Origin: Paenibacillus arenilitoris | GTDB lineage: Bacteria; Bacillota; Bacilli; Paenibacillales; Paenibacillaceae | NCBI RefSeq assembly: GCF_014705655.1 | Contig: NZ_JACXIY010000017.1 | Location: 1 to 64,000 of the forward strand | Length of the DNA: 64,000 nucleotides | Reading direction: 5' to 3' | In this document: positions 1-7,726 of the stretch, piece by piece | Position numbering within the stretch: the first letter of the stretch is position 1 | Layout: each line of letters begins with the position of its first letter | The notes under the pieces: model-generated | Database searches by the model: none | What the model was told of the DNA's origin: nothing | Seen by the model: the letters and a program-made list of their open reading frames with translations, nothing else | Made by a program: the position numbers and the translations under genes

Positions 1-631
1 GCTCTTCAGAAGATCAGAAAGGACTTGGATGACGGCTATCGGTACGTCATTGATGCCGACCTGAAATCGTACTTCGACACGATCCCGCATGAGAAACTCA
101 TTGGTATGGTCAAAGAGACGGTAACAGACGGCAGTGTACTGTCCTTAATCGAGAAATTTCTGAAAGCTGGCATTCTGGAAGATGGAAGCTTCCACCTTAA
201 CGAACAAGGAACGCCGCAGGGTGGAGTCATCAGTCCTCTTCTAGCCAATATCTATCTCCACCCGCTCGATCAAGCGATGACCGAGAGAGGACATAGGCTG
301 ACGCGATACGCGGATGACTTTGTCATCTGTTGTAAAACGCAGAAGGGCGCAGAGCGCGTTCTGAAGTCTGTCGTTAAACTGTTGGAAAGAGAAATGGGAC
401 TGAAGGTTCATCCGGAGAAAACGAAAATCGTCAACAGTAAGAAGGAGACATTTGTGTTTTATGCGAAGAAAGGGCTGGGATAACCACGACATGCCGGGCC
501 TCCGCATGACAGCATGGCGGAGTTCGCGGTCCACCTATGCGCAATATGCGATGCCGAATAAATGGTTTGAAGAAATCGGACTTTGTAGTCTCTATTTGAT
601 TTGCAAGGATCTTCATCCCCAGCGGGGATAA
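1..631 (+). pseudogene. ltrA: Group II intron reverse transcriptase/maturase, truncated and frameshifted
   Basis: Frame 1 is open from base 1 to 483 and encodes the RT palm: the region around SYFDTIPHEKL, the QGGVISPLLANI block and the catalytic YADDFVIC motif are all present. After KETFVF (about 460) the expected LGY and maturase X-domain sequence is missing. The protein runs into KGLG and stops. From about 461 the next frame (RRKGWDNHDMPGLRM through the NKWFEEIGL region) carries the typical extreme C-terminus and ends at 631. About 100 codons of thumb/X domain therefore seem deleted, with a frame change. The 5' end is cut by the window edge. Confidence 0.85.
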
Positions 632-639
632 TCATGGAG

Positions 640-710
640 GAGCCGGATGCGACGACCCGCACGTCCGGATCTGTGAGAGGCCTATGCGCAAGCGCATAGG
701 CCTACTCGAT
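640..710 (+). ncRNA. Group II intron domains V and VI
   Basis: The segment 640-671 begins GAGCCGGATGCG and closes with CGCACGTCCGGATC, the pattern of the short catalytic domain V hairpin with its AGC triad. At 675-709, GAG plus AGGCCTATGCGC pairs with GCGCATAGGCCT, an unpaired A and CTC. This is a long domain VI stem with a candidate branch-point A at about 704. Assignment rests on pattern and pairing done by eye. Confidence 0.7.
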
Positions 711-724
711 TCTTCTCGAGGCTG

Positions 725-733
725 TGGTATAAT
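725..733 (+). promoter_or_regulatory. Extended -10 promoter
   Basis: TGGTATAAT is a perfect extended -10 (TGnTATAAT) 15 bp past the predicted intron end and about 90 bp before the zinc-ribbon gene. No good -35 is visible, and the -35 position lies in the intron. The intron may have replaced or insulated upstream control. Confidence 0.5.
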
Positions 734-754
734 TTGGTTTAATGACGCATCGAA

Positions 755-793
755 TTTCATTAACTAGATTAATCTTTCGCCTAGTTAATGAAA
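755..793 (+). repeat. 13-bp perfect inverted repeat
   Basis: TTTCATTAACTAG (755-767) and CTAGTTAATGAAA (781-793) are exact inverse copies separated by 13 nt. They lie between the extended -10 and the ribosome site of the zinc-ribbon gene. The pair could be an operator or an RNA hairpin. There is no T-run after it, so it is not a standard terminator. Confidence 0.7.
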
Positions 794-823
794 TGAAGTT
801 CTCAAGTCGAGAGGAGGAGTGAA

Positions 824-1219
824 ATGATCGAATGTCCTTGGTGCGGCAGCCGAATAGTGCCCGTTGACGAGATTTGCCCGGCATGCCGCCATGAAATATT
901 GCCCGAACATCTGTCGCCTTCAAGCGAAAGCGATGTTAACGGATCGTCTGCCTCCGAATACGAACAGGATGAGCGGGACATAGAAGCGATGATCGCGAGC
1001 CGTTTCGCCTGCGCGAAATGCGGCCATGACGAATGTGATATTCAGGAGACGGCCATGACGGGCGCGGGGCTGAGCAAGCTGTTCGACATCCAGCATCATC
1101 ATTATTTATTCGTATCATGCCTGCGATGCGGCTTCGTCGAGATCTATAATCCGAACATTCTGAGGGGGAAGAAGACCGGCGAGCTCGGCACGGTGCTTGA
1201 TCTGATGTTCGGCGGCTGA
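824..1219 (+). CDS. Zn-ribbon protein, DUF2082-like
   Basis: This 131-residue soluble protein has two zinc-binding regions. The N-terminal ribbon is CPWCGSRI followed by CPACRHE (residues 4-25). The second has CAKCGHDE (about 62) and CLRCGFVEIYN (about 104), with an HHH run between them. The C-terminal CxxCG...CxxCGFxEIYNPNIL arrangement is typical of the DUF2082 nucleic-acid-binding zinc-ribbon family, whose function is not known. AGAGGAGGAG lies just upstream of the ATG. The gene stands alone between the intron and the GntR promoter. Confidence 0.7.
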   Translation: MIECPWCGSRIVPVDEICPACRHEILPEHLSPSSESDVNGSSASEYEQDERDIEAMIASRFACAKCGHDECDIQETAMTGAGLSKLFDIQHHHYLFVSCLRCGFVEIYNPNILRGKKTGELGTVLDLMFGG

Positions 1220-1272
1220 CGCCGACGCTCATGAGAAATCGCTCATTTGCCGGAATTCGACAGGATTCTCCG

Positions 1273-1301
1273 TTGTCATTCCGCGAAGAGCGGGCTATAA
1301 T
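1273..1301 (+). promoter_or_regulatory. Sigma-A promoter of the GntR gene
   Basis: TTGTCA (1273-1278), a 17-bp spacer and TATAAT (1296-1301) make a near-consensus promoter. The expected transcription start (about 1308) lies just before the first palindromic operator, so a bound repressor would block early elongation or promoter clearance. Confidence 0.75.
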
Positions 1302-1316
1302 AAAGCTGTGCAACGG

Positions 1317-1335
1317 ATTATCGATAATCGATAAT
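1317..1335. promoter_or_regulatory. Palindromic operator, copy 1
   Basis: ATTATCGATAATCGATAAT is a 19-bp palindrome around one central base. An identical copy starts exactly 84 bp downstream, about eight helical turns away. Placement just after the promoter suggests autoregulation by the GntR/FCD protein encoded at 1441, an inference from position. Confidence 0.7.
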
Positions 1336-1350
1336 AACGAAGGAGGACAG

Positions 1351-1395
1351 TTGACGAATTTTTTTATGGCGTTCTGGGAGCGCTTTCTTTTATAA
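1351..1395 (+). CDS. Possible 14-codon leader ORF
   Basis: AGGAGG (1341-1346) is followed after 4 nt by TTG and a 14-codon frame ending TAA, encoding a hydrophobic peptide (MTNFFMAFWERFLL). It sits between the two operator copies in the predicted 5' leader of the GntR mRNA. The strong ribosome site is the only support. It could be a leader peptide or chance. Confidence 0.3.
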   Translation: MTNFFMAFWERFLL

Positions 1396-1400
1396 ACGAT

Positions 1401-1419
1401 ATTATCGATAATCGATAAT
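1401..1419. promoter_or_regulatory. Palindromic operator, copy 2
   Basis: This is an exact second copy of the 19-bp palindrome at 1317-1335. It lies about 20 bp before the GntR start codon, downstream of the promoter and the possible leader ORF. Two identical sites in phase favour cooperative binding or looping. Confidence 0.7.
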
Positions 1420-1440
1420 GGAAACGGAGACGTGAGTTCG

Positions 1441-2088
1441 ATGCAGGAGAAATCGCCAATCGCGACAATCCATTCGATCAGCGAGCAGGTTTTTACGACG
1501 TTGAAAAAAGATATTTTGGCAGGCGAGCTTCAGCCCGGCACCCGGCTGCTCGTGCTCGATATCGCGAAAAAATTTCAAATCAGCCAAGCGCCCGTCCGGG
1601 AAGCGTTGGAGCGGCTCAAGCAGACCGGGTTCATTACCGGCATTCCGAACAAAGGCTCGGTCGTCTCCGACATCACGGCCAAAGAGATCAAAGACGTCTT
1701 CGTCCTTCGCGAGATCATTGAAGGCTACGCGGTCAGGCAATCGATGCTCGGCATGAAGGCGGAGGACTACGGCTACCTCGAGAGCGTCACGAGGCGTATG
1801 CATGAGGCGCATCTGGCGAACGATCTGCTTGCAATTCTGGAGCTGGACATGGAGTTTCACGGCTTTTTTTACAAACGCTGCGACAATCACATGATTCTCG
1901 AGCTATGGAACCAGATGAAGCTGAAGGTGATGCGGTTCATGGCCATTTCGAACCGGCATTTTTCGACGGACGGGCTTGCCGACTGGCATATGCGCCTCGT
2001 CGACGTGCTGAGAACGGGCAATTCGGATGCGACGGAGGAAGCGTTCATCGAGCATATGCGCTCTTACAAAATGATTCATCTCAATTAG
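1441..2088 (+). CDS. GntR-family regulator, FadR/FCD subfamily
   Basis: This DNA-binding regulator of about 215 residues has an N-terminal winged helix (about residues 10-75; helix-turn-helix region QISQAPVREALERLKQTGFI) and a C-terminal FCD ligand domain (about 85-210). The metal/ligand signature LDMEFH, ADWHMRL and FIEHM supplies the Asp and His residues. FCD regulators usually sense sugar acids or other carboxylates, which fits the downstream catabolic genes. ATG 1441 is preferred (GGAG 11 nt upstream). GTG 1432 is an in-frame alternative with very short spacing. Two identical palindromes lie upstream, so autoregulation is likely. Confidence 0.9.
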   Translation: MQEKSPIATIHSISEQVFTTLKKDILAGELQPGTRLLVLDIAKKFQISQAPVREALERLKQTGFITGIPNKGSVVSDITAKEIKDVFVLREIIEGYAVRQSMLGMKAEDYGYLESVTRRMHEAHLANDLLAILELDMEFHGFFYKRCDNHMILELWNQMKLKVMRFMAISNRHFSTDGLADWHMRLVDVLRTGNSDATEEAFIEHMRSYKMIHLN

Positions 2089-2129
2089 TTCGCATCTCGT
2101 CATAATCCTTACAAAAGGGGACATGGAGC

Positions 2130-3302
2130 ATGCTAAACGAGGAATTATTGTTCAAAGAGGATGTTATTCTGACATGGATGAGAGACCGGTTTCTCCGCAA
2201 TCTGGTCTCGGAGGAACGCCGAAGCGTGAAGACCGACTTGAAGGAGAGCCTCTCGCGCCTGAGGCTGAATCCGTATTATACGTTCCCCGCGCTTGCTTTA
2301 TTGGAACCGGCCGCAAGGTTCGAAGACGAACACGAGAGAATGCTCGACATGGAACGGATGCGCGATTACCTGCAGCAGCAATTGACGGATGGAAGCATCG
2401 TCTTTCTCGACGAGGCGGGCAGGCTCGGCCTGCTGTTCTCCTGGGTTTCGAAGGAGAGGCTGCCCAAAATCCAGGCGATGCTGAGCAACCGTTTCCAGCA
2501 GCCGTTCAACATCGGGGTAGGCAAGCCGTGCAGCCATCTGTACGACATTCGCCATTCATACCGGCAAGCCGCTATCGCGCTGCAATATAAATTTTACCGG
2601 GGAACGGGAAAAATCATTTACGAAAGCGAGCTAGGCCGTTACGAAACGCTTCCGGGCTATCCGGCGGATAAGGAGAAGGAGCTGTATGACGCGTTCAAAG
2701 CGTCGGAGGGAGGGGCCGACATCGAAAACGCGGTGCGGCTCTTCTACGAATTCGTGCTCGCGAAGGGACCCGTCGACATCCAAAGCGTATACGATTTGAC
2801 GGTTCGTCTGCTGGTAAGCTTGGAGAAGAGGGCGCTTGCCGAAACGGAAAACGTCAGCCCGTACGAACGGTTCGACGTCATGTCGATCGTGAAGCTCGCG
2901 ACGCTCGAAGAGATCAAGCAATACGTCATCCGCTTCCTGGCGGGTCTGAAGGACGTGCTCTCCCACAACCAGAAGGAAAGCCACCGGAGCATCATCAAGA
3001 AGACGATTTTGCACATGGAGCAGGAATGCCGGTACGCGTCGCTGCAGAGCGTCGCGCAGAAGGTGTATATGACGCCGACCTATCTCAGCCTGCTGTTCAA
3101 GACGAACACCGGCAAGACGTTCATCGAGCACTTAACCGACATCCGGATCAATAAAGCGAAAGACATGCTGAGAAGCACGCATTACAAAAACTACGAGGTC
3201 GCGGAGAAGGTCGGGTACCAGGATCCGCGTTATTTCAGCCAGATCTTCAAGAAGAAGGTCGGCCTGTCCCCGAGCGAGTACCGGGAATCGGTCAGCAAAT
3301 AA
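2130..3302 (+). CDS. AraC-family regulator with GGDEF-like linker domain (YesN type, no receiver)
   Basis: This 390-residue regulator ends in a typical AraC double helix-turn-helix (about 290-390: QSVAQKVYMTPTYLSLLFK and VAEKVGYQDPRYFSQIFKK). The middle (about 60-170) resembles the degenerate GGDEF/CdaR-like segment of Paenibacillus YesN response regulators (IGVGKPCSHLYDIRHSYRQA), but no phosphoreceiver domain precedes it. It starts 42 bp after the GntR gene with AAGGGG 9 nt before the ATG, and probably controls the adjacent sugar-acid genes. The ligand is unknown. Confidence 0.85.
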   Translation: MLNEELLFKEDVILTWMRDRFLRNLVSEERRSVKTDLKESLSRLRLNPYYTFPALALLEPAARFEDEHERMLDMERMRDYLQQQLTDGSIVFLDEAGRLGLLFSWVSKERLPKIQAMLSNRFQQPFNIGVGKPCSHLYDIRHSYRQAAIALQYKFYRGTGKIIYESELGRYETLPGYPADKEKELYDAFKASEGGADIENAVRLFYEFVLAKGPVDIQSVYDLTVRLLVSLEKRALAETENVSPYERFDVMSIVKLATLEEIKQYVIRFLAGLKDVLSHNQKESHRSIIKKTILHMEQECRYASLQSVAQKVYMTPTYLSLLFKTNTGKTFIEHLTDIRINKAKDMLRSTHYKNYEVAEKVGYQDPRYFSQIFKKKVGLSPSEYRESVSK

Positions 3303-3305
3303 GCC

Positions 3306-3348
3306 AAAAAAGGACTCCGGCGGCATCGCGCATGCCCGGAGCCCTTTT
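3306..3348. terminator. Bidirectional terminator
   Basis: A GGaCTCCGG/CCGGAGcCC stem is flanked by an A-run on the left and TTTT on the right. It separates the convergent AraC-type and RraA-like genes and can serve both strands. Confidence 0.8.
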
Positions 3349-3352
3349 GATT

Positions 3353-4258
3353 TTACAGCCGAACGTCGCTTTGCGGTCCGCTTCGCTGGGCGTTGCGCGC
3401 GTCTTCCAGCTCCTTCGTCCACGTCAGGTGACGGTATTCCGCGGCCGCCTCGTCGGTCTCGAACCAGTTGATGAAGTCCGTCCATAGGTCGACGTCCCAG
3501 GCCGCGTCGATTTGCGCGGTCGAATAGACGCTGTCCCTCAGCCTCACGAAGCCGAACACGTCTCGCACCTGCGCCTTCTCCGCCTGCACGACCGTCAGCT
3601 CGGCAAGGTGGGGAGGGATGAAGATGACGCCGGAAGGCGTGCCGAGCACGACGTCGCCGGGCATGCAGATCGCTTTGCCGATTCTCGTCGGCGTGTTCAT
3701 GCCGACCATCGTGACGTCGGCGATCGCGGTCGGATCGCTGCCGCGGTAGAATACGTTAATATTGTCGATCTCCACGACCTGCTGGTTGTCCCGAATGCCG
3801 CCCCAGATGACGGCGCCGCCGCGCTTCGTGCGCGTGGAGATCGCCGTGGACAGATTGCCTCCGACGTACGTGCCCAGATGGACTTTGTCGAACATGTCCA
3901 CGACGACGACGTCGTCCTCCACCAGCGTATCGATCACCCACTGATTGAAGAAGCCTTTCCGATCTTCCTGCTCGTGGCCGTATTGCAGCAGCGTCTCGTG
4001 CAGATCGGGCCGCTTCGGCACCATAACGGCCGTCACCGCCCGGCCGACCATCACCTTGTTCGGGTGGATGATTTTGAAATCGCCTTCGAACTGAAACGTA
4101 TAGCCTCTGTGCCAGAGCGGTCCCCATGCTTCTTCCAGCGTAATTTTCCGCATGCGGCGAAGGATGTCGCCGTCGACCTTCGGACGCCCGTTCGGAAATC
4201 GTTCGCCCTTCCAATGCGGCGTAAGCTGGATTATATCTTCCGGATTATCAAATTTCAT
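3353..4258 (-). CDS. RraA-like aldolase/demethylmenaquinone methyltransferase-fold protein
   Basis: This 301-residue protein has the RraA fold core (about 75-215), with GKAICMPGDVVLGTPSGVIF and the metal/substrate motif WGGIRDNQ (Arg and Asp of GGxRD). Family members include 4-hydroxy-4-methyl-2-oxoglutarate/oxaloacetate aldolases, while others bind RNase E. The long N- and C-terminal extensions and the catabolic context favour an aldolase or decarboxylase acting on a sugar-acid product. AGAGG lies 8 nt before ATG 4258. A GTG three codons upstream overlaps that ribosome site and is less likely. A LacI-type palindrome precedes it. Confidence 0.75.
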   Translation of the reverse strand: MKFDNPEDIIQLTPHWKGERFPNGRPKVDGDILRRMRKITLEEAWGPLWHRGYTFQFEGDFKIIHPNKVMVGRAVTAVMVPKRPDLHETLLQYGHEQEDRKGFFNQWVIDTLVEDDVVVVDMFDKVHLGTYVGGNLSTAISTRTKRGGAVIWGGIRDNQQVVEIDNINVFYRGSDPTAIADVTMVGMNTPTRIGKAICMPGDVVLGTPSGVIFIPPHLAELTVVQAEKAQVRDVFGFVRLRDSVYSTAQIDAAWDVDLWTDFINWFETDEAAAEYRHLTWTKELEDARNAQRSGPQSDVRL

Positions 4259-4289
4259 CTGAAGCACCTCTTCCGTTAAATGGGGTCTT

Positions 4290-4305
4290 GGCTAACGCGT
4301 TAGCC
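4290..4305. promoter_or_regulatory. LacI-type palindromic operator
   Basis: GGCTAACGCGTTAGCC is a perfect 16-bp palindrome with a central CG, the hallmark of LacI-family operators. It lies 32 bp upstream of the RraA-like start codon. No LacI-family gene is present in the window, so the regulator would be encoded elsewhere. Confidence 0.6.
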
Positions 4306-4437
4306 GTTCTACGTCCTATTGTTAAGGATGGGGGACCGTTTGTCGATGCGACTTTCTTAAGGCATTTTCATCGTTCTGTATGAATTTTTCACACTATATA
4401 AAATCAAACCATTTCGTAAAAATGTCTCCTTCAATCG

Positions 4438-4451
4438 TGAAACCGCTTTCG
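4438..4451 (+). promoter_or_regulatory. Candidate cre (CcpA) site
   Basis: TGAAACCGCTTTCG matches the catabolite-response consensus TGWAANCGNTNWCA at all fixed positions except the last. It lies about 100 bp upstream of the sugar ABC transporter start, where CcpA repression by preferred sugars would make sense. Assigned by pattern only. It could instead be another LacI-family operator. Confidence 0.45.
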
Positions 4452-4549
4452 TTTAAAGTAAGAACACACCATGCTTCAAGCGTGTGGATCCGTTTTGGCG
4501 GACGACAACAGCTAACACGCGAAACGAGAAGGAGGAGGAGGCTATTGGA

Positions 4550-5503
4550 GTGACTGCAGAGAAAGCGGCAGGAACCGGCCCGGCGACAACGCCCTCGAAG
4601 CCGAAGCGCGCCAGCGCGAAGGGACATCAGCTGGCGGGCTACATCTTTATTTCGCCTTGGTTGATCGGGTTCATCTTGCTTACGCTTTGGCCGATCGCGC
4701 AATCCCTTTATTTGTCCTTTACCGAATATTCGCTGCTGGAAGACCCGGTATGGACCGGTACGAGCAATTACGCCAAAATCTTTACGGACGACGCGACGTT
4801 TACGAAATCGCTGTCCGTTACGTTCATGTTCGTTTTGTTCTCGGTGCCGCTCAAGCTGTTTTTCTCCCTGATGGTCGCGCTTGCGCTGAACAAAAACCTA
4901 AGAGGAATGAATCTGTACCGGACCGCCATTTACTTCCCGTCCCTTATCGGGGGCAGCATCGCGGTTGCGGCGCTCTGGCGGAATATGTTCGGGCTGGACG
5001 GCTATATCAATCAGGTGCTTGCCTGGTTCGGCATCGAGGGCGTTGGCTGGATTTCGAATCCCGACACGTCGCTCGGCACGCTGATTCTGCTCAATACGTG
5101 GCAGTTCGGCTCGACGATGGTTATTTTCCTGGCCGGCCTGAAGCAGGTTCCGCAGGAGCTCTACGAATCGGCGTCCGTGGACGGCGCGGGCAAGATCAGG
5201 AAATTCATCAGCATTACGCTGCCGATGCTGTCGCCCGTCATGTTCTTCAACCTCGTACTCGGCATTATCGGCTCGTTCCAGACGTTCACGTCCGCGTTCA
5301 TTATCACGAAGGGCGGACCGATCAATTCAACCTACATGTACGCGATGTTCCTGTACGAGAAGGCGTTCAAGCATTATCAGATGGGCTACGCGTCCGCGCT
5401 CGCATGGATTCTGCTCTCCATCGTTGCCTTGCTTACCCTGATTAACTTCGCGGCATCGCGCTACTGGGTATTCTACGAGTCGGACGGAGGGAAAACGAAA
5501 TGA
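4550..5503 (+). CDS. Sugar ABC transporter permease, MalF/UgpA type
   Basis: This 317-residue inner-membrane permease of a CUT1-type carbohydrate importer has six predicted membrane segments, starting with YIFISPWLIGFILLTLWPIA (about 30-50). The cytoplasmic EAA loop reads YESASVDGAGKIRKFISITL and contacts the ATPase. Start GTG 4550 is chosen because GGAGGAGGAG ends 9 nt before it. The frame is open further upstream but without a site. It overlaps the next permease by 4 nt (ATGA). No ATPase gene is in the operon, so a shared MsmX-type ATPase elsewhere is expected. Confidence 0.9.
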   Translation: MTAEKAAGTGPATTPSKPKRASAKGHQLAGYIFISPWLIGFILLTLWPIAQSLYLSFTEYSLLEDPVWTGTSNYAKIFTDDATFTKSLSVTFMFVLFSVPLKLFFSLMVALALNKNLRGMNLYRTAIYFPSLIGGSIAVAALWRNMFGLDGYINQVLAWFGIEGVGWISNPDTSLGTLILLNTWQFGSTMVIFLAGLKQVPQELYESASVDGAGKIRKFISITLPMLSPVMFFNLVLGIIGSFQTFTSAFIITKGGPINSTYMYAMFLYEKAFKHYQMGYASALAWILLSIVALLTLINFAASRYWVFYESDGGKTK

Positions 5504-6330
5504 GCACGCTTCGTTCCAAGCTGACGAACCATTTTCTCCTGACGGCGTTTTCCTTGCTCATGCTGTATCCGGTTATTTGGTGGGCAGGCGCTTCGCTCAA
5601 AAAAACGGAGGAGCTTAGCCTCCCGACCCTGTGGCCGTCGACGCCGATGTGGGAGAACTACTCGAAGGGCTGGCACTTCTCGGCCGATTATACGTTCGCC
5701 CATTTCTTCGGCAACACGCTGCTCATGGAGCTGGGCAACGTGCTCGGAGGCGTCGCGACGGCCGCGATCGTCGCTTACGGCTTCGGAAGGCTAAGCTTCA
5801 AGCTGAGAGGCTTCTGGTTCTCGATATTGCTGCTCACGATGATGCTTCCGGGGCAGGTAACGGTCGTGCCCCAGTACATTTTGTTCAACAAGCTCGGCTT
5901 CGTCGACAGCTACGTGCCGCTTGTTCTCCCGCACTTTTTCGGCGGCGGCGCGTTCTTTATCTTCCTGCTCGTGCAATTTATACGCGGCATTCCGCGCGAT
6001 TTGGACGAAGCGGCGACGATCGACGGCGCAAGCGTGTACGGCATCTTTTGGCGGGTCATCCTGCCGCTGCTCAAACCGGCGCTTGTGACGGTCGCCATCT
6101 TCACCTTCATATGGAGCTGGGACGATTTCTTCGCCCAAGTGCTCTACTTAAGCTCCGTCGACAAATTTACGGTGGGCCTGGCGCTTAGGATGTTCATCGA
6201 TCAATTCGATATCCAGTGGGGGCAATTGCTTGCGATGTCCCTGCTCTCGATATTTCCTTCGGTCATCATCTTTTTCTTTGCGCAGAAGCATTTCGTCGAA
6301 GGAATCGCTACAACCGGCTTGAAAGGTTAG
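5500..6330 (+). CDS. Sugar ABC transporter permease, MalG type
   Basis: This is the second permease of the importer, 276 residues with six predicted membrane helices. The EAA loop is DLDEAATIDGASVYGIFWRV followed by ILPLLKPAL. Translation is coupled to the upstream permease through the ATGA overlap. It pairs with the MalF-like subunit to form the channel. Substrate cannot be told from sequence, but the neighbouring dehydratases suggest a uronic-acid-containing sugar or a product of plant polysaccharide breakdown. Confidence 0.9.
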   Translation: MSTLRSKLTNHFLLTAFSLLMLYPVIWWAGASLKKTEELSLPTLWPSTPMWENYSKGWHFSADYTFAHFFGNTLLMELGNVLGGVATAAIVAYGFGRLSFKLRGFWFSILLLTMMLPGQVTVVPQYILFNKLGFVDSYVPLVLPHFFGGGAFFIFLLVQFIRGIPRDLDEAATIDGASVYGIFWRVILPLLKPALVTVAIFTFIWSWDDFFAQVLYLSSVDKFTVGLALRMFIDQFDIQWGQLLAMSLLSIFPSVIIFFFAQKHFVEGIATTGLKG

Positions 6331-6357
6331 CGGCAGCACAATAAAAGGGAGAAGGGG

Positions 6358-7698
6358 ATGTCTATGAAAATGACGGGCTTCACAAAAAGCTTGGGCCTTA
6401 CGATGCTGGCCGCCATGCTTGTCTTATCGGCTTGCAGCGGCGGAGGCGGAAATGGAGGGAACGGGGAGAACGCGGGCACGGGCAACGGCTCCGGGGAGAG
6501 CGACGCGCCGGCCGGCGATACGACGCTCAGCATCATGTGGTGGGGAACGGACGCAAGGCACGAAGCGACGCAGAAGGCGCTTGAAATTTATACGAAGCAA
6601 AATCCGGGCGTCACGTTCAAGCCCGAATTCATGGCATGGGACGCCTTCTGGCAGAAGCTGCCGACGCTGGCCGCGTCGAAGACGATTACGGACGTCCTGC
6701 AGATGGATGCCGCGTACATTCAGGAATACGTGGCCAGAGGCCAGCTCGAGGACTTGTCCGACATCGACCTGAGCGGCATCGTCGATCCGAGCGTCATCGA
6801 GAATCTGTCCATCGACGGCAAGCTGTACGGCATTCCGCTCAGCCAGAACGCGCAGGGGCTTGCATTCAACAAAGTCGAGCTCGACCAATACGGCATCCCG
6901 CATCCGCATAAGGACTGGACGTACGACGAGTTCTTCCAGTGGGCGCGCGACGCGCGCGCGAAGCTGCCGGAAGGCAAATATCCGATCGGGGACACCTCGA
7001 CCTGGGACGGCTTCAACTATTACCAGACCGCGATGGGCAAGCCGCCGATCATGTCCGACGGAGGCAAGACGTTCACGCTCGATAAAGATTTGTTCATGAA
7101 GTTTTATCAGACGTACGAGGAGTTCCGCAAAGATCAAATCGTGCCGCCGGCCGAGAAAGCCTCCGCCTTCCTTGAGAACGATCCGCAAGCCGATCCGATG
7201 GCTTCCGGCGTCGTCATGACGAGGGGCGCAACGACCGGCTCGGTCGGCGCCCTGGAGCAGCTGATGCCCGGCAAGGTCGGCGTCGTGAACCTTCCGACGG
7301 GACCGGCCGGAGGCGGCTGGGCGCAGTCGACGATTTTCCTGAGCGTTAGCGCCAACTCCAAAAACAAAGATGAAGCGAAAAAATTCGTGAAATGGTTCAT
7401 CGAAGACAAGGAAGCCGGCCAGGCGCTGGGCACGACCCGCGGCATTCCGATCAATCCGGAAATTTATGCGGAGCTTGAGCCTACCTTGGAGGACAAGGAT
7501 AAGCTCGGCAAGCAAATTTACGATCTGTCGCTCGACAAAGCGTTGCCGTTCTATTCGCCGGCCGCCGGCTTCTCCGAATGGGTCGATACGTACAGGAAGG
7601 AAATGGAAGCTGTATCATTCGGCCAGCAATCGATCGAAGAAGCGTTCGAGAAAATCGACAAAATGGGCAAGGAGCTTGCGGCGAAAGCCGGAGGCTGA
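6358..7698 (+). CDS. Sugar-binding lipoprotein of ABC transporter
   Basis: This 446-residue extracellular solute-binding protein (family 1) has a signal peptide with lipobox LSAC (Cys about 26) and then a Gly/Asn/Ser-rich flexible linker. The mature part opens TTLSIMWWGTDARHEAT. It captures the sugar outside and delivers it to the two permeases. It starts 27 bp after the MalG-like gene, with GGGAG upstream. ATG 6364 is an alternative start. Confidence 0.9.
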   Translation: MSMKMTGFTKSLGLTMLAAMLVLSACSGGGGNGGNGENAGTGNGSGESDAPAGDTTLSIMWWGTDARHEATQKALEIYTKQNPGVTFKPEFMAWDAFWQKLPTLAASKTITDVLQMDAAYIQEYVARGQLEDLSDIDLSGIVDPSVIENLSIDGKLYGIPLSQNAQGLAFNKVELDQYGIPHPHKDWTYDEFFQWARDARAKLPEGKYPIGDTSTWDGFNYYQTAMGKPPIMSDGGKTFTLDKDLFMKFYQTYEEFRKDQIVPPAEKASAFLENDPQADPMASGVVMTRGATTGSVGALEQLMPGKVGVVNLPTGPAGGGWAQSTIFLSVSANSKNKDEAKKFVKWFIEDKEAGQALGTTRGIPINPEIYAELEPTLEDKDKLGKQIYDLSLDKALPFYSPAAGFSEWVDTYRKEMEAVSFGQQSIEEAFEKIDKMGKELAAKAGG

Positions 7699-7726
7699 TT
7701 AACGAAGGAGAGAGGTGCGTTCGTTC

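Larger units (their letters stand above)
1..710 (+). mobile_element. Group II intron, 3' portion (decayed)
   Basis: The window opens inside a bacterial group II intron. A broken reverse transcriptase/maturase gene is followed directly by a domain V-like hairpin (about 640-671) and a domain VI-like hairpin (about 672-710) with an unpaired A near its 3' base. The intron should end near 710 with sequence ending in AT, as group II introns usually end in AY. The 5' end lies outside the window. The internal deletion in the maturase suggests it no longer moves on its own, although the ribozyme 3' domains look intact and could be served by another maturase. Confidence 0.8.
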
